DNA of 64,000 bases from LMUY01 sp965199095. GTDB lineage: Bacteria > Pseudomonadota > Alphaproteobacteria > Acetobacterales > Acetobacteraceae. The DNA is taken from positions 69,687 through 133,686 of the forward strand of contig CBDAQM010000009.1 of the NCBI GenBank assembly GCA_965199095.1, given 5' to 3'. This document shows, in pieces, positions 34,573 through 42,119 of this stretch. The translations under genes and the position numbers were made by a program. Under the pieces are notes generated by a model. It made no database searches and was not told where the DNA came from. It worked only from the letters and a program-made list of their open reading frames with translations. Positions within the stretch are counted from its first letter, which is position 1. Each line of letters begins with the position of its first letter.

Positions 34573-35790
34573 CTATAACAAGTGTGGTTCGTCTCTAAAA
34601 CGACATGGCGTGCGGGGGAGTTCCACCGGCCAACTCAGATCGGGCCCGCTGCCAAGCTGGCTGGCATAGACCTGCATGATCTGCCGTCCCACCGCCTGCC
34701 ATGAATACACCCGGCGGCACTCCTCCAGCCCCGCGGCCGCCAGGCGGGCGCAGCCGGACGGGTTGGTCAGCATCCAGCGGAGCGCCTTGGTCAGGGCCGG
34801 GATGTCGCCGGGATCGGTCAGCAGCCCGTTTTCCCCGTCGCGGATGCAGTCCACGACGCCGACCGATCGGCAGGACAAGACGGCAAGCCCGCTCGCCATG
34901 GCTTCCAGGATCGTGTTGGAGAACCCTTCGGCATAGGTGGGCGAGACGAAGATGTCGGCCTGGCGGTAGACCGCCGGGACATCGCCATAATCCACGTAGC
35001 CGGTCATCCGGGCATGCCGACCCAGGCCCAGCGCGGTGATCCGCGCCGCCGTCTCGTCGAAGCTCGGCCCGATGCCGGAAATGACCAGGTCGAACGCGAT
35101 GCCCTCCGCCGCAAGCGGGGCCAGCGCGTCCAGCATGTCCAGCACGCCCTTCCGTGCATCCACGCGGCCGTGGTACAGCAGCACGGGGGGGCCGCCCGCC
35201 GGCCGCTCCCCCGGCGTGAAGCGGGACACGTCCACGGCGCCGGGCACGATGGTGAAGCGCGCCGGATCGGTGCCGAGCCGGTGCGTCACCTCCTCCGCGA
35301 AGGATTGGCAGCCGATCAGCACCGCGCCGGCATGGTCCAGCACGCGGACCATGGCGAGCCGGTGGGTCTCGCAGCACGACCCGACCCAGTGGCCGTCGCC
35401 CCCCTGGATGGACACCACGCTCGGCACCCCGGTTTCGCGCGACGCTTCCAGCACCGCCCAGCCGCAGGGATAGCCGTATTGCGCGTGCAGGATGTCGAAG
35501 GGCTGCCGCGCGTGCTCGGCCAGAATCGCGGCCTTCATATTGGCGACGTCGGTCTCGAAATCGCCGCCGTCCTGCTCGCCCACCTGCTCCAGCCCGATGA
35601 CTCGCACGCCCGGCACCGGCGGCGGCGGCCCTCCGCCATAGACGCGGATGCCGAGCGGGTCGCCGCGGTACTGGCTGACCATGGTCACGTCGTGCCCCGC
35701 CGCCACAAGCTCGCGCAGGAGGTTGAGCGCGTAGACGCTCATGCCCGAGATCGCGGGGAAGAACCGGCGCGAGACGAAACAGATGCGCAA
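34573..35790 (-). CDS. glycosyltransferase family 4
   Basis: GT-B enzyme of 405 residues. N-terminal loop ICFVSRRFFPAISGMSVYAL, then VPGAVDVSRFTPGERP, LLYHGRVDARKGVLDML and the nucleotide-sugar signature SPTYAEGFSNTILEAMASG (E-x7-E). The start is TTG at 35790 with AAGGAA six bases upstream, nine bases after the isomerase stop. General layout matches MshA/BshA-like GT4 enzymes as well as many exopolysaccharide enzymes; sequence alone does not separate them. Position between a TIM-barrel isomerase and a PIG-L deacetylase favours a small-molecule glycoside. Confidence 0.87.
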   Translation of the reverse strand: MRICFVSRRFFPAISGMSVYALNLLRELVAAGHDVTMVSQYRGDPLGIRVYGGGPPPPVPGVRVIGLEQVGEQDGGDFETDVANMKAAILAEHARQPFDILHAQYGYPCGWAVLEASRETGVPSVVSIQGGDGHWVGSCCETHRLAMVRVLDHAGAVLIGCQSFAEEVTHRLGTDPARFTIVPGAVDVSRFTPGERPAGGPPVLLYHGRVDARKGVLDMLDALAPLAAEGIAFDLVISGIGPSFDETAARITALGLGRHARMTGYVDYGDVPAVYRQADIFVSPTYAEGFSNTILEAMASGLAVLSCRSVGVVDCIRDGENGLLTDPGDIPALTKALRWMLTNPSGCARLAAAGLEECRRVYSWQAVGRQIMQVYASQLGSGPDLSWPVELPRTPCRFRDEPHLL

Positions 35791-35799
35791 GGGCGTTCC

Positions 35800-36624
35800 T
35801 TACGGGTGGGCGTTGCGGAGGGCGGCGAGGGCAGCGGGGATCATGGTGTCGGCCCGGTGGCTCTCGCGGGAGAGTTCGACGCAGACCAGCTTGCCGAACC
35901 CGATCGAGTCGAGGGCGCGCAGGACGGCAGGCACGTCCATGTCGCCCTCGCCGAACGGCAGGTGGATGTGGCTGCCGCGCTTCATGTCCTCGATCGTCAC
36001 AGTGCCGAGCGAGGCCGCGAACTCCGTCACCGCCGCGGCGGGATCCCGCTCGCCCGTCACCAGGCAGTGGCCGGTGTCCAGCGCCAGCGCCAGCCCGGGG
36101 ACGCCGAGCGCCTGCCAGTCATCCACTGTCTCCACCAGCATGCCGGGCTCCGGCTCCAACGCGGCGACCACATCCATGGCCTCCGCCCGGCGCACGATCT
36201 CGCCCACGCCATCCAGCAGCCAATCCCGCGCCTGCTCGCGGGTGACGCCGGGCTTCGGCACGCCTGCCCAGAAGCTCATCGCCTCCCCGCCGGTTTCGGC
36301 CACCACCGTCAGCGCGCGGGTGAGGAAATCAACCCGGCGCGCCCTCCCGTCCGGATCGGCGCTCAGCAGCGTGGGTTCGTGCTTGTGGCGGGGGTCGAGC
36401 AGGAAGCGCGCGCCCGTCTCCACCACGCATCCCAGGTTTAGCGCCCGCAGCCGCGCGGCGACGTGGCGGGTGTTGAGCAGGAAATCCGGGTCGTAGGGGT
36501 CCAGGTGATGGATATCGAGCGTCAGCGCCACGCCGTCATACCCGGCCTCCGCGATCAGCGTCAGCGCGTCGTCCAGCCGATGGTGGGCCGCGCCGTTGGT
36601 GTTGAAGGCGAAGCGCAGGGTCAT
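35800..36624 (-). CDS. TIM-barrel sugar phosphate isomerase/epimerase
   Basis: Xylose-isomerase-like AP-endonuclease-2 fold protein of 274 residues. Visible landmarks: LRFAFNTNGAAHHRLDDAL at the N-terminus, AEAGYDGVALTLDIHHLDP, VAALEPEPGMLVETVDDW (metal-binding Glu), LALALDTGHCLV (Asp-x-x-His), VTIEDMKRGSHIHLPFGEG and VCVELSRESH. These are the metal ligands of the IolE/IolI/Hyi-type superfamily. The ATG overlaps the YcaO stop by four bases. The related inosose isomerase/dehydratase families make a cyclitol substrate plausible given the inositol-phosphate synthase upstream. Confidence 0.86.
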   Translation of the reverse strand: MTLRFAFNTNGAAHHRLDDALTLIAEAGYDGVALTLDIHHLDPYDPDFLLNTRHVAARLRALNLGCVVETGARFLLDPRHKHEPTLLSADPDGRARRVDFLTRALTVVAETGGEAMSFWAGVPKPGVTREQARDWLLDGVGEIVRRAEAMDVVAALEPEPGMLVETVDDWQALGVPGLALALDTGHCLVTGERDPAAAVTEFAASLGTVTIEDMKRGSHIHLPFGEGDMDVPAVLRALDSIGFGKLVCVELSRESHRADTMIPAALAALRNAHP

Positions 36625-38126
36625 GCTCGCTTCTCCAGGGCGATGGGGGCGCTGTGCACCTCCGGCTCGCGATACAGCGGATAGAGCCGGCCGACGATCC
36701 GGTCCACCGCCGCCACGTCCAGCCAGGCTGGGCCACCCAGCCGCTCGGCCGCGCCGGCAGGCAGGCGGACGGGGGCGGCGCCGGGCGGTGGCGCTCCCAG
36801 GCCGACCAGGGGGGAGCCGCGCTGCATCAGCTTGCGCACGCCGCGTTCCCCGATCCGGTGATAGCTCATCGTCTCCACCTCCAGTCCCGGCACGATGGCC
36901 TTCACCACATGGACGTCGCGAGCGCCGGGCGGCGAGAAATCGACGAACAGGATTTCCATACCGGCCTCGGCGAACCGGCGCGCCAGCTCGGCCACGACCG
37001 GCGTGCCGGATAGCGGGCCATCCCAGCGCGGCAGCGCATCGAACCGGTGGGTCGCCTGGCGCGACAGCACCGTGTCCGCCAAATAGCCCCGCAGCGTCGC
37101 AGCATCGGCGCGGCACCAGGCCATCATCTCCCGCAACGCCCGGCTCTCCTCGCCGGCCAGCGAGTGGTAGGCGCGGAAGCGCTCCAAATAGCCCGGCGGC
37201 GCGATATGCGCGATGGCGGCGAGCGGCGCGTGGCTGAACATCTTGCGCACCCGCGCCGCCGCGAACTCGAACAGCGCCTTGCGCAGCGCCTGCTCGCGAT
37301 CCAACGACGCCGCCTCCCCCGCCGCCGTCAGCATGATCGGGAACGGCGCCGATGCGTCGCGCTCCCCGCCCACGCAGTACACACCGGCGACGCCGAACTC
37401 GTCGGAGGCGAATTTCGGCAGCACCTCGATCCCCATCGCGGCGAGCCGCTCCAGCAAGGCGCGCGTCCGCGGATCGGCCGGGCCATCACCGAGGTCGAGC
37501 ACGATGCCGCGGTCCATGGCGCGGAACCCGGTGCCGTTGCCGTCGCGCTGCAACAGTTCGCAGATGCCATGCCCGATGGCGAAATCCAGCGTCGGCCCGG
37601 CGCCCAGCCCGTTGGTGATCGGCGTGGTGAAGGGCTGGTAGCCCGGCGTGAAATCCCCCACCGAGCAGGCCGCGATCTCCGTCGGCACCAACACGGCCTC
37701 GCCACCGGGCCAGCGCTGCGCCGGCACCCATTCCATGACGGTGTCATGGTCGACCGGGCTGCCGGCTGGAAGGCACAAGGCGAGCGGGTCGGCGATCCCC
37801 CGTGCGCCGAGTTCCGCGGCCAGCGCCGCATAGCTGCCGACTCGGCGACGGAACCGCGCGATGGCGCCGGCGGAATGCACTGCCTCCGCCAACTCGCCGG
37901 TCGTGCCGATGATCGCCTCGGCGTCCGTCGTGCCGTAGCCGATGCCGTGCGGGGTCACGCCGTGGAACCGGGTGCCGTCCTCGTTGAGGAAGATCGCGTT
38001 CCAGCAGGCCACGCCCGTTTGGTCCAGCGGCGCCAGGCTAAACAGCTCCACCCGACCCGGCGGCATGGACTCGATATAGGCGGCCGCGGCGTCCGGAATG
38101 TCCTGCGGCAGGAAATGCTGGCTCAT
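36621..38126 (-). CDS. YcaO-domain protein
   Basis: The 501-residue protein shows the YcaO ATP-dependent cyclodehydratase-type fold: GIGYGTTDAEAIIGTTGELAEA, then PITNGLGAGPTLDFAIGHG leading into ICELLQRDG with Glu190, Arg194 and Asp195 in the ATP/Mg site, and LRKALFEFAAARVRKM near residue 300. YcaO enzymes activate an amide with ATP to form azolines, amidines or thioamides; partners such as TfuA, E1-like proteins and precursor peptides are not visible, and the C-terminus lacks the PxPxP end of peptide cyclodehydratases. Start and stop overlap both neighbours by four bases, so it belongs to the operon. Confidence 0.86.
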   Translation of the reverse strand: MSQHFLPQDIPDAAAAYIESMPPGRVELFSLAPLDQTGVACWNAIFLNEDGTRFHGVTPHGIGYGTTDAEAIIGTTGELAEAVHSAGAIARFRRRVGSYAALAAELGARGIADPLALCLPAGSPVDHDTVMEWVPAQRWPGGEAVLVPTEIAACSVGDFTPGYQPFTTPITNGLGAGPTLDFAIGHGICELLQRDGNGTGFRAMDRGIVLDLGDGPADPRTRALLERLAAMGIEVLPKFASDEFGVAGVYCVGGERDASAPFPIMLTAAGEAASLDREQALRKALFEFAAARVRKMFSHAPLAAIAHIAPPGYLERFRAYHSLAGEESRALREMMAWCRADAATLRGYLADTVLSRQATHRFDALPRWDGPLSGTPVVAELARRFAEAGMEILFVDFSPPGARDVHVVKAIVPGLEVETMSYHRIGERGVRKLMQRGSPLVGLGAPPPGAAPVRLPAGAAERLGGPAWLDVAAVDRIVGRLYPLYREPEVHSAPIALEKRA

Positions 38127-38944
38127 CGTTGGATCGGGATCGGCGTGGTGAAGGGCGGCCCGGCGATCACCTCGTCGAACAGCGCCAGCGCCGCCTTCGT
38201 GCTGGTGTCCGTGGCGTATTCGAACGGGGTGAAGACGGAGGTGAAGTCCAACTGCTCATACACCGCGCGATACCGCCGCGCCTCGTCGCGGGAGAGCGGG
38301 ATCTGCTTGTGGTACGCCTTGTGGCAGGAGATGCGCTGGGCGCTGCCATCGGGGTCGAAGTCGACCTTCAAGGAATCGCCGGCGAACACCGCCTTGCGGT
38401 CCCGGTCATACAGGATGGCATGGCCATCGTAATGCCCGCCCGTGTGATACAGGGTCAATCCCGGCCGGATTTCGAACATTTCGTCATAGGGCAGCGTCAC
38501 CCGCATCGCCTTGGTCCACTCCAGGTCCTCTTTCTGGATCAGCAACTCGGGCTGGAAATGCTCCTGCAACTGGTACAGCGCGCCGTAGCCATGGGGGTGC
38601 GAGGCGGCGAGGATGCGGATGCCGCCGAGTTCCTCGATCTTCGCCAACTGCGCGGGGCTGTAATAGGGCGCCGCCTCGAACGCCACGTTGCCCTCCGGGT
38701 ACAGCAGCAGCCAGCCATGGCTGTCCAGCCCGAAGCGCGGCGTCGACCAGAACTCCCAAATGCCGGGGATCGCCTCGCGCCAATGGTATTGCAGGCGTGG
38801 CGCGACCTGTTCCGGGGTGACGAACTCCCACCCATCGGCGGGCAGGTCGTTGCGCACGTCGGAGCAGATCGGGCAGTGCGGCGGGACGGCGAAGTATTTC
38901 TGCCAATGTCCGCAATTGGTGCAGGCGAAGGGGCTAAGCGGCAT
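38123..38944 (-). CDS. MBL-fold protein with N-terminal zinc ribbon
   Basis: The 273-residue protein starts with a rubredoxin/zinc-ribbon-like CxxC-x12-CxxC (Cys8, Cys11, Cys24, Cys27). The rest looks like a metallo-beta-lactamase fold: GWLLLYPEGNVAFEA, ILAASHPHGYGALYQL with His116 and His118 but no following Asp-His, LYHTGGHYDGHAILY and AVFAGDSLKVDFDP. The degenerate first metal motif suggests changed metal binding or a non-hydrolytic role. It overlaps the MocA-type gene upstream by 11 bases and YcaO downstream by four, so it is coupled to both. Confidence 0.8.
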   Translation of the reverse strand: MPLSPFACTNCGHWQKYFAVPPHCPICSDVRNDLPADGWEFVTPEQVAPRLQYHWREAIPGIWEFWSTPRFGLDSHGWLLLYPEGNVAFEAAPYYSPAQLAKIEELGGIRILAASHPHGYGALYQLQEHFQPELLIQKEDLEWTKAMRVTLPYDEMFEIRPGLTLYHTGGHYDGHAILYDRDRKAVFAGDSLKVDFDPDGSAQRISCHKAYHKQIPLSRDEARRYRAVYEQLDFTSVFTPFEYATDTSTKAALALFDEVIAGPPFTTPIPIQR

Positions 38945-39944
38945 GGGTCAGTTCCGGCCTGGCCTGGCGCTGGGCACGCAGCACCAGCTCCATGATGTGC
39001 AGGTCGTGGGCCGGCGTGAAGGGGAAGGGCCGTTTGTCCAGCAAGGCGGCGGCAAATGCCTCGATTTGGTTGAGGAACGGCGAGCGCTCGGCGCCTGGCA
39101 CCGCCAGCCGCGCCGAGACGCCCGTGGTGGCGTCGATGCGATCCAGCGTTCCGCCCGGCGTCTGCCCCATCGTGTCCGTCGCGACCAGTTGCGCCGCCGT
39201 CCCGATCACCTCCAAGCGCCGGCGCGGGAAGCTTTCCGGGCAGTTATACGCCACGTGAAGCTGCACCAGCACGCCCCGCGCTGTGCGGCCGATCAGCAAC
39301 GCGCCGTCCTCCACCGCATAGTCGTGCACCTGGGACTGCCCCATGGCGGCGACATCGACCACGCGGTCGTCCAGCAGCACCGAGGCAAGGTCGAGGCCAT
39401 GCGGCGCCAGGTCGATCAGCGCGCCGCCGCCGGCCCGCGCCGGGTCGATCCGCCAGTTGTCGCCCTGGAAATCGGCGCCTACCCAGCAGCAATAGGCGAT
39501 CCGCACCGCGGTGACCGTACCCAGCGCCCCGCCTTGCACCAGGCTTGCCATGTGCTGGTGCGCCGGGTGGAAGCGCTGGTCGAACGCGGTCGCATACGGC
39601 ACCCCGGCGCGTTCGCAGGCCGCCACCATGGCGCGGGCATCGGCCAGGGTGGTGGCCATCGGCTTCTCGCACAGCACCGGCACATTGGCCGCCGCCGCCG
39701 CCTCGACCAGGGAGCGGTGCGCGTGGTTCGGCGACGCGACGTAGACGGCGTCGATGGCCGCGAAGAAGGCCGCCAAGTCCGGGCAGGCCGTCGCCTGCGG
39801 ATAACACTCGCCCACCTGGCTGAGAGCGGCGCTGGACACATCGTACAGTGCAGCCAGCGCGCCGTTCGCCGACGCCGCGATGGCGGGCGCGACGTAATCC
39901 CGCGCCACCCACCCACACCCGCCGATGCCCCAGCGGATTGTCAT
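38934..39944 (-). CDS. Gfo/Idh/MocA family oxidoreductase
   Basis: NAD(P)-dependent dehydrogenase of 336 residues from ATG 39944. It has the Rossmann segment WGIGGCGWVARDYVAP, AVYVASPNHAHRSLVEAA, the family motif VLCEKPMATTLADA (EKP), and GGGALIDLAPHGLDLASVLL with the conserved Asp and His. Many relatives oxidise inositols, scyllo-inositol or sugar 3-hydroxyls. The longer frame to 40040 runs through a palindromic repeat and was rejected. The 154-base gap to the methyltransferase upstream, filled by that repeat, is the only sizeable gap in the cluster. Confidence 0.88.
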   Translation of the reverse strand: MTIRWGIGGCGWVARDYVAPAIAASANGALAALYDVSSAALSQVGECYPQATACPDLAAFFAAIDAVYVASPNHAHRSLVEAAAAANVPVLCEKPMATTLADARAMVAACERAGVPYATAFDQRFHPAHQHMASLVQGGALGTVTAVRIAYCCWVGADFQGDNWRIDPARAGGGALIDLAPHGLDLASVLLDDRVVDVAAMGQSQVHDYAVEDGALLIGRTARGVLVQLHVAYNCPESFPRRRLEVIGTAAQLVATDTMGQTPGGTLDRIDATTGVSARLAVPGAERSPFLNQIEAFAAALLDKRPFPFTPAHDLHIMELVLRAQRQARPELTHAA

Positions 39945-39979
39945 TCGCGACGGCCGCCCCGCCTGAAAAAGGATAAAGG

Positions 39980-40078
39980 CCCTCTCCCTCTGGGAGAGGG
40001 TTGAGTGAGGGTGGGGACGCACGAGAACGCCCGGGAGCACTGACCCTCACCCCGCCCCTCTCCCAGCGGGAGAGGGAG
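39980..40078. repeat. palindromic intergenic repeat, copy B
   Basis: The best-preserved copy: CCCTCTCCCTCTGGGAGAGG at the left (from 39980) and CCCTCTCCCAGCGGGAGAGG at the right (to 40078), each a small hairpin, with the outer parts also complementary (GTGAGGGT / ACCCTCAC). It lies inside the minus-strand cluster between the methyltransferase and the MocA-type gene and could attenuate or process the transcript there. Confidence 0.85.
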
Positions 40079-40098
40079 TCGTGGTCCGGCGGGGGGCA

Positions 40099-41217
40099 TC
40101 ACCAGCGCTCCGGCAGGTCGACGAAGACGCGTCGCCGCGCCAATGCGTCGATCTCGGGCGTCTCGCCGGCTATGACCGCCTGCGGGGCGTCGATGTGGGG
40201 CGGGTAGGTCGCGAGCGGCCCGTATTCGGCCGCATACCTCTCGGATGGCCAGCGGATTTCTCCGCCCTCGTACAGCGGGTTCCGCCGCAGCGTCACACCC
40301 GGTGGCGGCGTCGTCAGCGGACCAATGGCAGGTCCCGGCGCCCCCGTCCCGACCGCCATGGCGATCGCCGGGGCATCCGCCAACGCCGGCAGGGTCGCCT
40401 TCCGCGGCGTCCGCGCCTCGACCAAGGCCGCCGTCAGCTCCCGGTCGTCGAACACATCCGGGGCCGGGAACATGGCGGCGTAGGTCGCCGGCTCCAGCGG
40501 CTCCCCGGCGGACAAATTGTCCACCAGCGCGTTGTGCATGTGCCCCACCAGAACGCGGGTCGCGACGCGGAGCATCTCGGCGGCGACCTCCCGCTTGTCC
40601 GGCAGGAAATAGAATGCGTCGTGGCAGAACAGCAGATCCGCCGCGCGGTCGGCAAACGGCCAGGGCGCAGCCGCGTCGAAGCACACCAGCGCCGCATCCG
40701 GCGCGATCCAGTGCCGCGCCAGCCACAGCTTGGCGAACACCAAATCGCCGCCGACGACTTCCGCCGCCTTCCCGGTGAAGGCGCGCAGGAAGTGCCCGGC
40801 GCCGCACGCGAGCTCCAGCACCGTGCGCGGCGCACCCCAGTAGGATTGCGCCAGCGCCAGCCCGGACAGGAAGGTCGGGTCCGACCAGCGATGCGCGAAA
40901 TACGTGCCGACCGGGCCGAACGCCAGCAAGTCCATTGCCGCGCGGAAGCTCAGCGTATCCCGCCGGGCGATCAGGTCGAGACGGGCAGCCTCGGAGGGCG
41001 GCGGCGTCCGCGCCCAACCGTCCTGGTCGGCGAGCAACAGCAGCAGGGCGCCATCGTGGTTGCCGGCGTCGATGCAGGCCAGCGCCGCATCGGCCAGGGA
41101 TCGCCGGTCGGCGCGCAGGAAGGCGATGTCGTCCACGACCGGCCAGCGCTCACCCTCTGCCGCCAGCGCATCGCCCACCCGGCGGAGCTCACGGCCCGTC
41201 ACCGGGCTGCGCAGCAT
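40099..41217 (-). CDS. class I SAM-dependent methyltransferase
   Basis: The 372-residue protein has a Trm112/UPF0434-like N-terminus (LRSPVTGRELRRVGDALAAE, PVVDDIAFLR), but without the CxxC cysteines. A Rossmann methyltransferase domain follows, with motif I TVLELACGAGHFLRAF, VVGGDLVFAKLWLARH, and FADRAADLLFCHDAFYFL. The C-terminal 130 residues match nothing I recognise. ATG 41217 shares one base with the stop of the HD gene (TGATG); GTG 41220 is an alternative. The substrate is unknown. Confidence 0.83.
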   Translation of the reverse strand: MLRSPVTGRELRRVGDALAAEGERWPVVDDIAFLRADRRSLADAALACIDAGNHDGALLLLLADQDGWARTPPPSEAARLDLIARRDTLSFRAAMDLLAFGPVGTYFAHRWSDPTFLSGLALAQSYWGAPRTVLELACGAGHFLRAFTGKAAEVVGGDLVFAKLWLARHWIAPDAALVCFDAAAPWPFADRAADLLFCHDAFYFLPDKREVAAEMLRVATRVLVGHMHNALVDNLSAGEPLEPATYAAMFPAPDVFDDRELTAALVEARTPRKATLPALADAPAIAMAVGTGAPGPAIGPLTTPPPGVTLRRNPLYEGGEIRWPSERYAAEYGPLATYPPHIDAPQAVIAGETPEIDALARRRVFVDLPERW

Positions 41218-42119
41218 CACGGCAGCCCGGCCTCCGCCAAGACGGTGCGATGGAAGGCCTGCAGCGGGCCGGCATGTACCAGCTCCAAATCGTCCAGCGC
41301 CTGCGACGTGGTGAAGGACGCCACACGATCGTATTGCCGCATCTGCAGCACCCGATCGATCACGTCGGCGGCGTTGAAGGCGCGCCCTTCCGGCGTGTCG
41401 ACGTCGCCGATGGTCGCCAGTGCTGTCTGGACCATGGCCGCGACAGACGGGGCCAGCGTCGCCAACTCACGCTCGAACAGCCGCTGCATCAGCGGTCCCA
41501 GCTCATCCCCCAGCAGGATTTCCCCAGCGAACCCGCTATCCGGAAGGAAGGCGTTATGAAGGTGATGGGCCATGCCGGCGACGAACGCGAGCGCCGGGTC
41601 ACCGCCATAATGGCCCGCCAGCACGGTTCCCAACACCGCGACCACGAGGCAGTGGTCACCGTGGTTCTCCGGCGGCTCCAACACCAGGCGCGGCTTGCCC
41701 GGGCAGGTGGCGCCCGCCCGCGGCTGGCGGATCAGCGCTTCCGCGAACGCCGGGGCGGGACCAGCCGCCCGGGCGTGGCCGAGATGGGACCGCAGATCCG
41801 CCCACAAGCCCCGCGCGACCGGCGCCGCAACCTCGTCGAAGCTCCGGCAGAGGATCGCGGCAGGATCAGACACGCCGGCCGCGGCCAGCACCTCCCGATT
41901 AATCCCACCCAGGCGGGTGGCCGCCAGGGCGTCGGCGCTCGTGGACAACGCGACCTGCCGCGCATCCTCGCCAGCCGCTAGCATTCCCCACGCCGCCCGG
42001 AACGCTCGGACCGCCAGGCTGTCGGAGGACGACGCGTCCCGAACCCGCTTCAGGTCCCCAAGCTCGGCCGCGAGCGGAGTGAGCGCGCCCACCCCCGCCA
42101 GTCTGCCGCCGCCGTCCAT
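41217..42119 (-). CDS. HD-domain-like protein
   Basis: Uncharacterised protein of about 300 residues. The middle contains an HD-type arrangement of metal ligands: ENHGDHCLVVAVLGTVLAGH, AFVAGMAHHLHNAFLPDSG (adjacent His-His), and AADVIDRVLQM with a late Asp. HD proteins are usually phosphohydrolases, but oxygenase members of the superfamily (myo-inositol oxygenase type) also exist, which is noteworthy beside an inositol-phosphate synthase. Start ATG 42119 shares bases with the preceding TAA (TAATG); an earlier ATG at 42137 is possible. Confidence 0.65.
   Translation of the reverse strand: MDGGGRLAGVGALTPLAAELGDLKRVRDASSSDSLAVRAFRAAWGMLAAGEDARQVALSTSADALAATRLGGINREVLAAAGVSDPAAILCRSFDEVAAPVARGLWADLRSHLGHARAAGPAPAFAEALIRQPRAGATCPGKPRLVLEPPENHGDHCLVVAVLGTVLAGHYGGDPALAFVAGMAHHLHNAFLPDSGFAGEILLGDELGPLMQRLFERELATLAPSVAAMVQTALATIGDVDTPEGRAFNAADVIDRVLQMRQYDRVASFTTSQALDDLELVHAGPLQAFHRTVLAEAGLP

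Noticed and set aside
37047..38432. Plus-strand frame of 461 codons opposite YcaO
   Set aside because: Antisense shadow; YcaO motifs and overlapping operon junctions support the minus strand.
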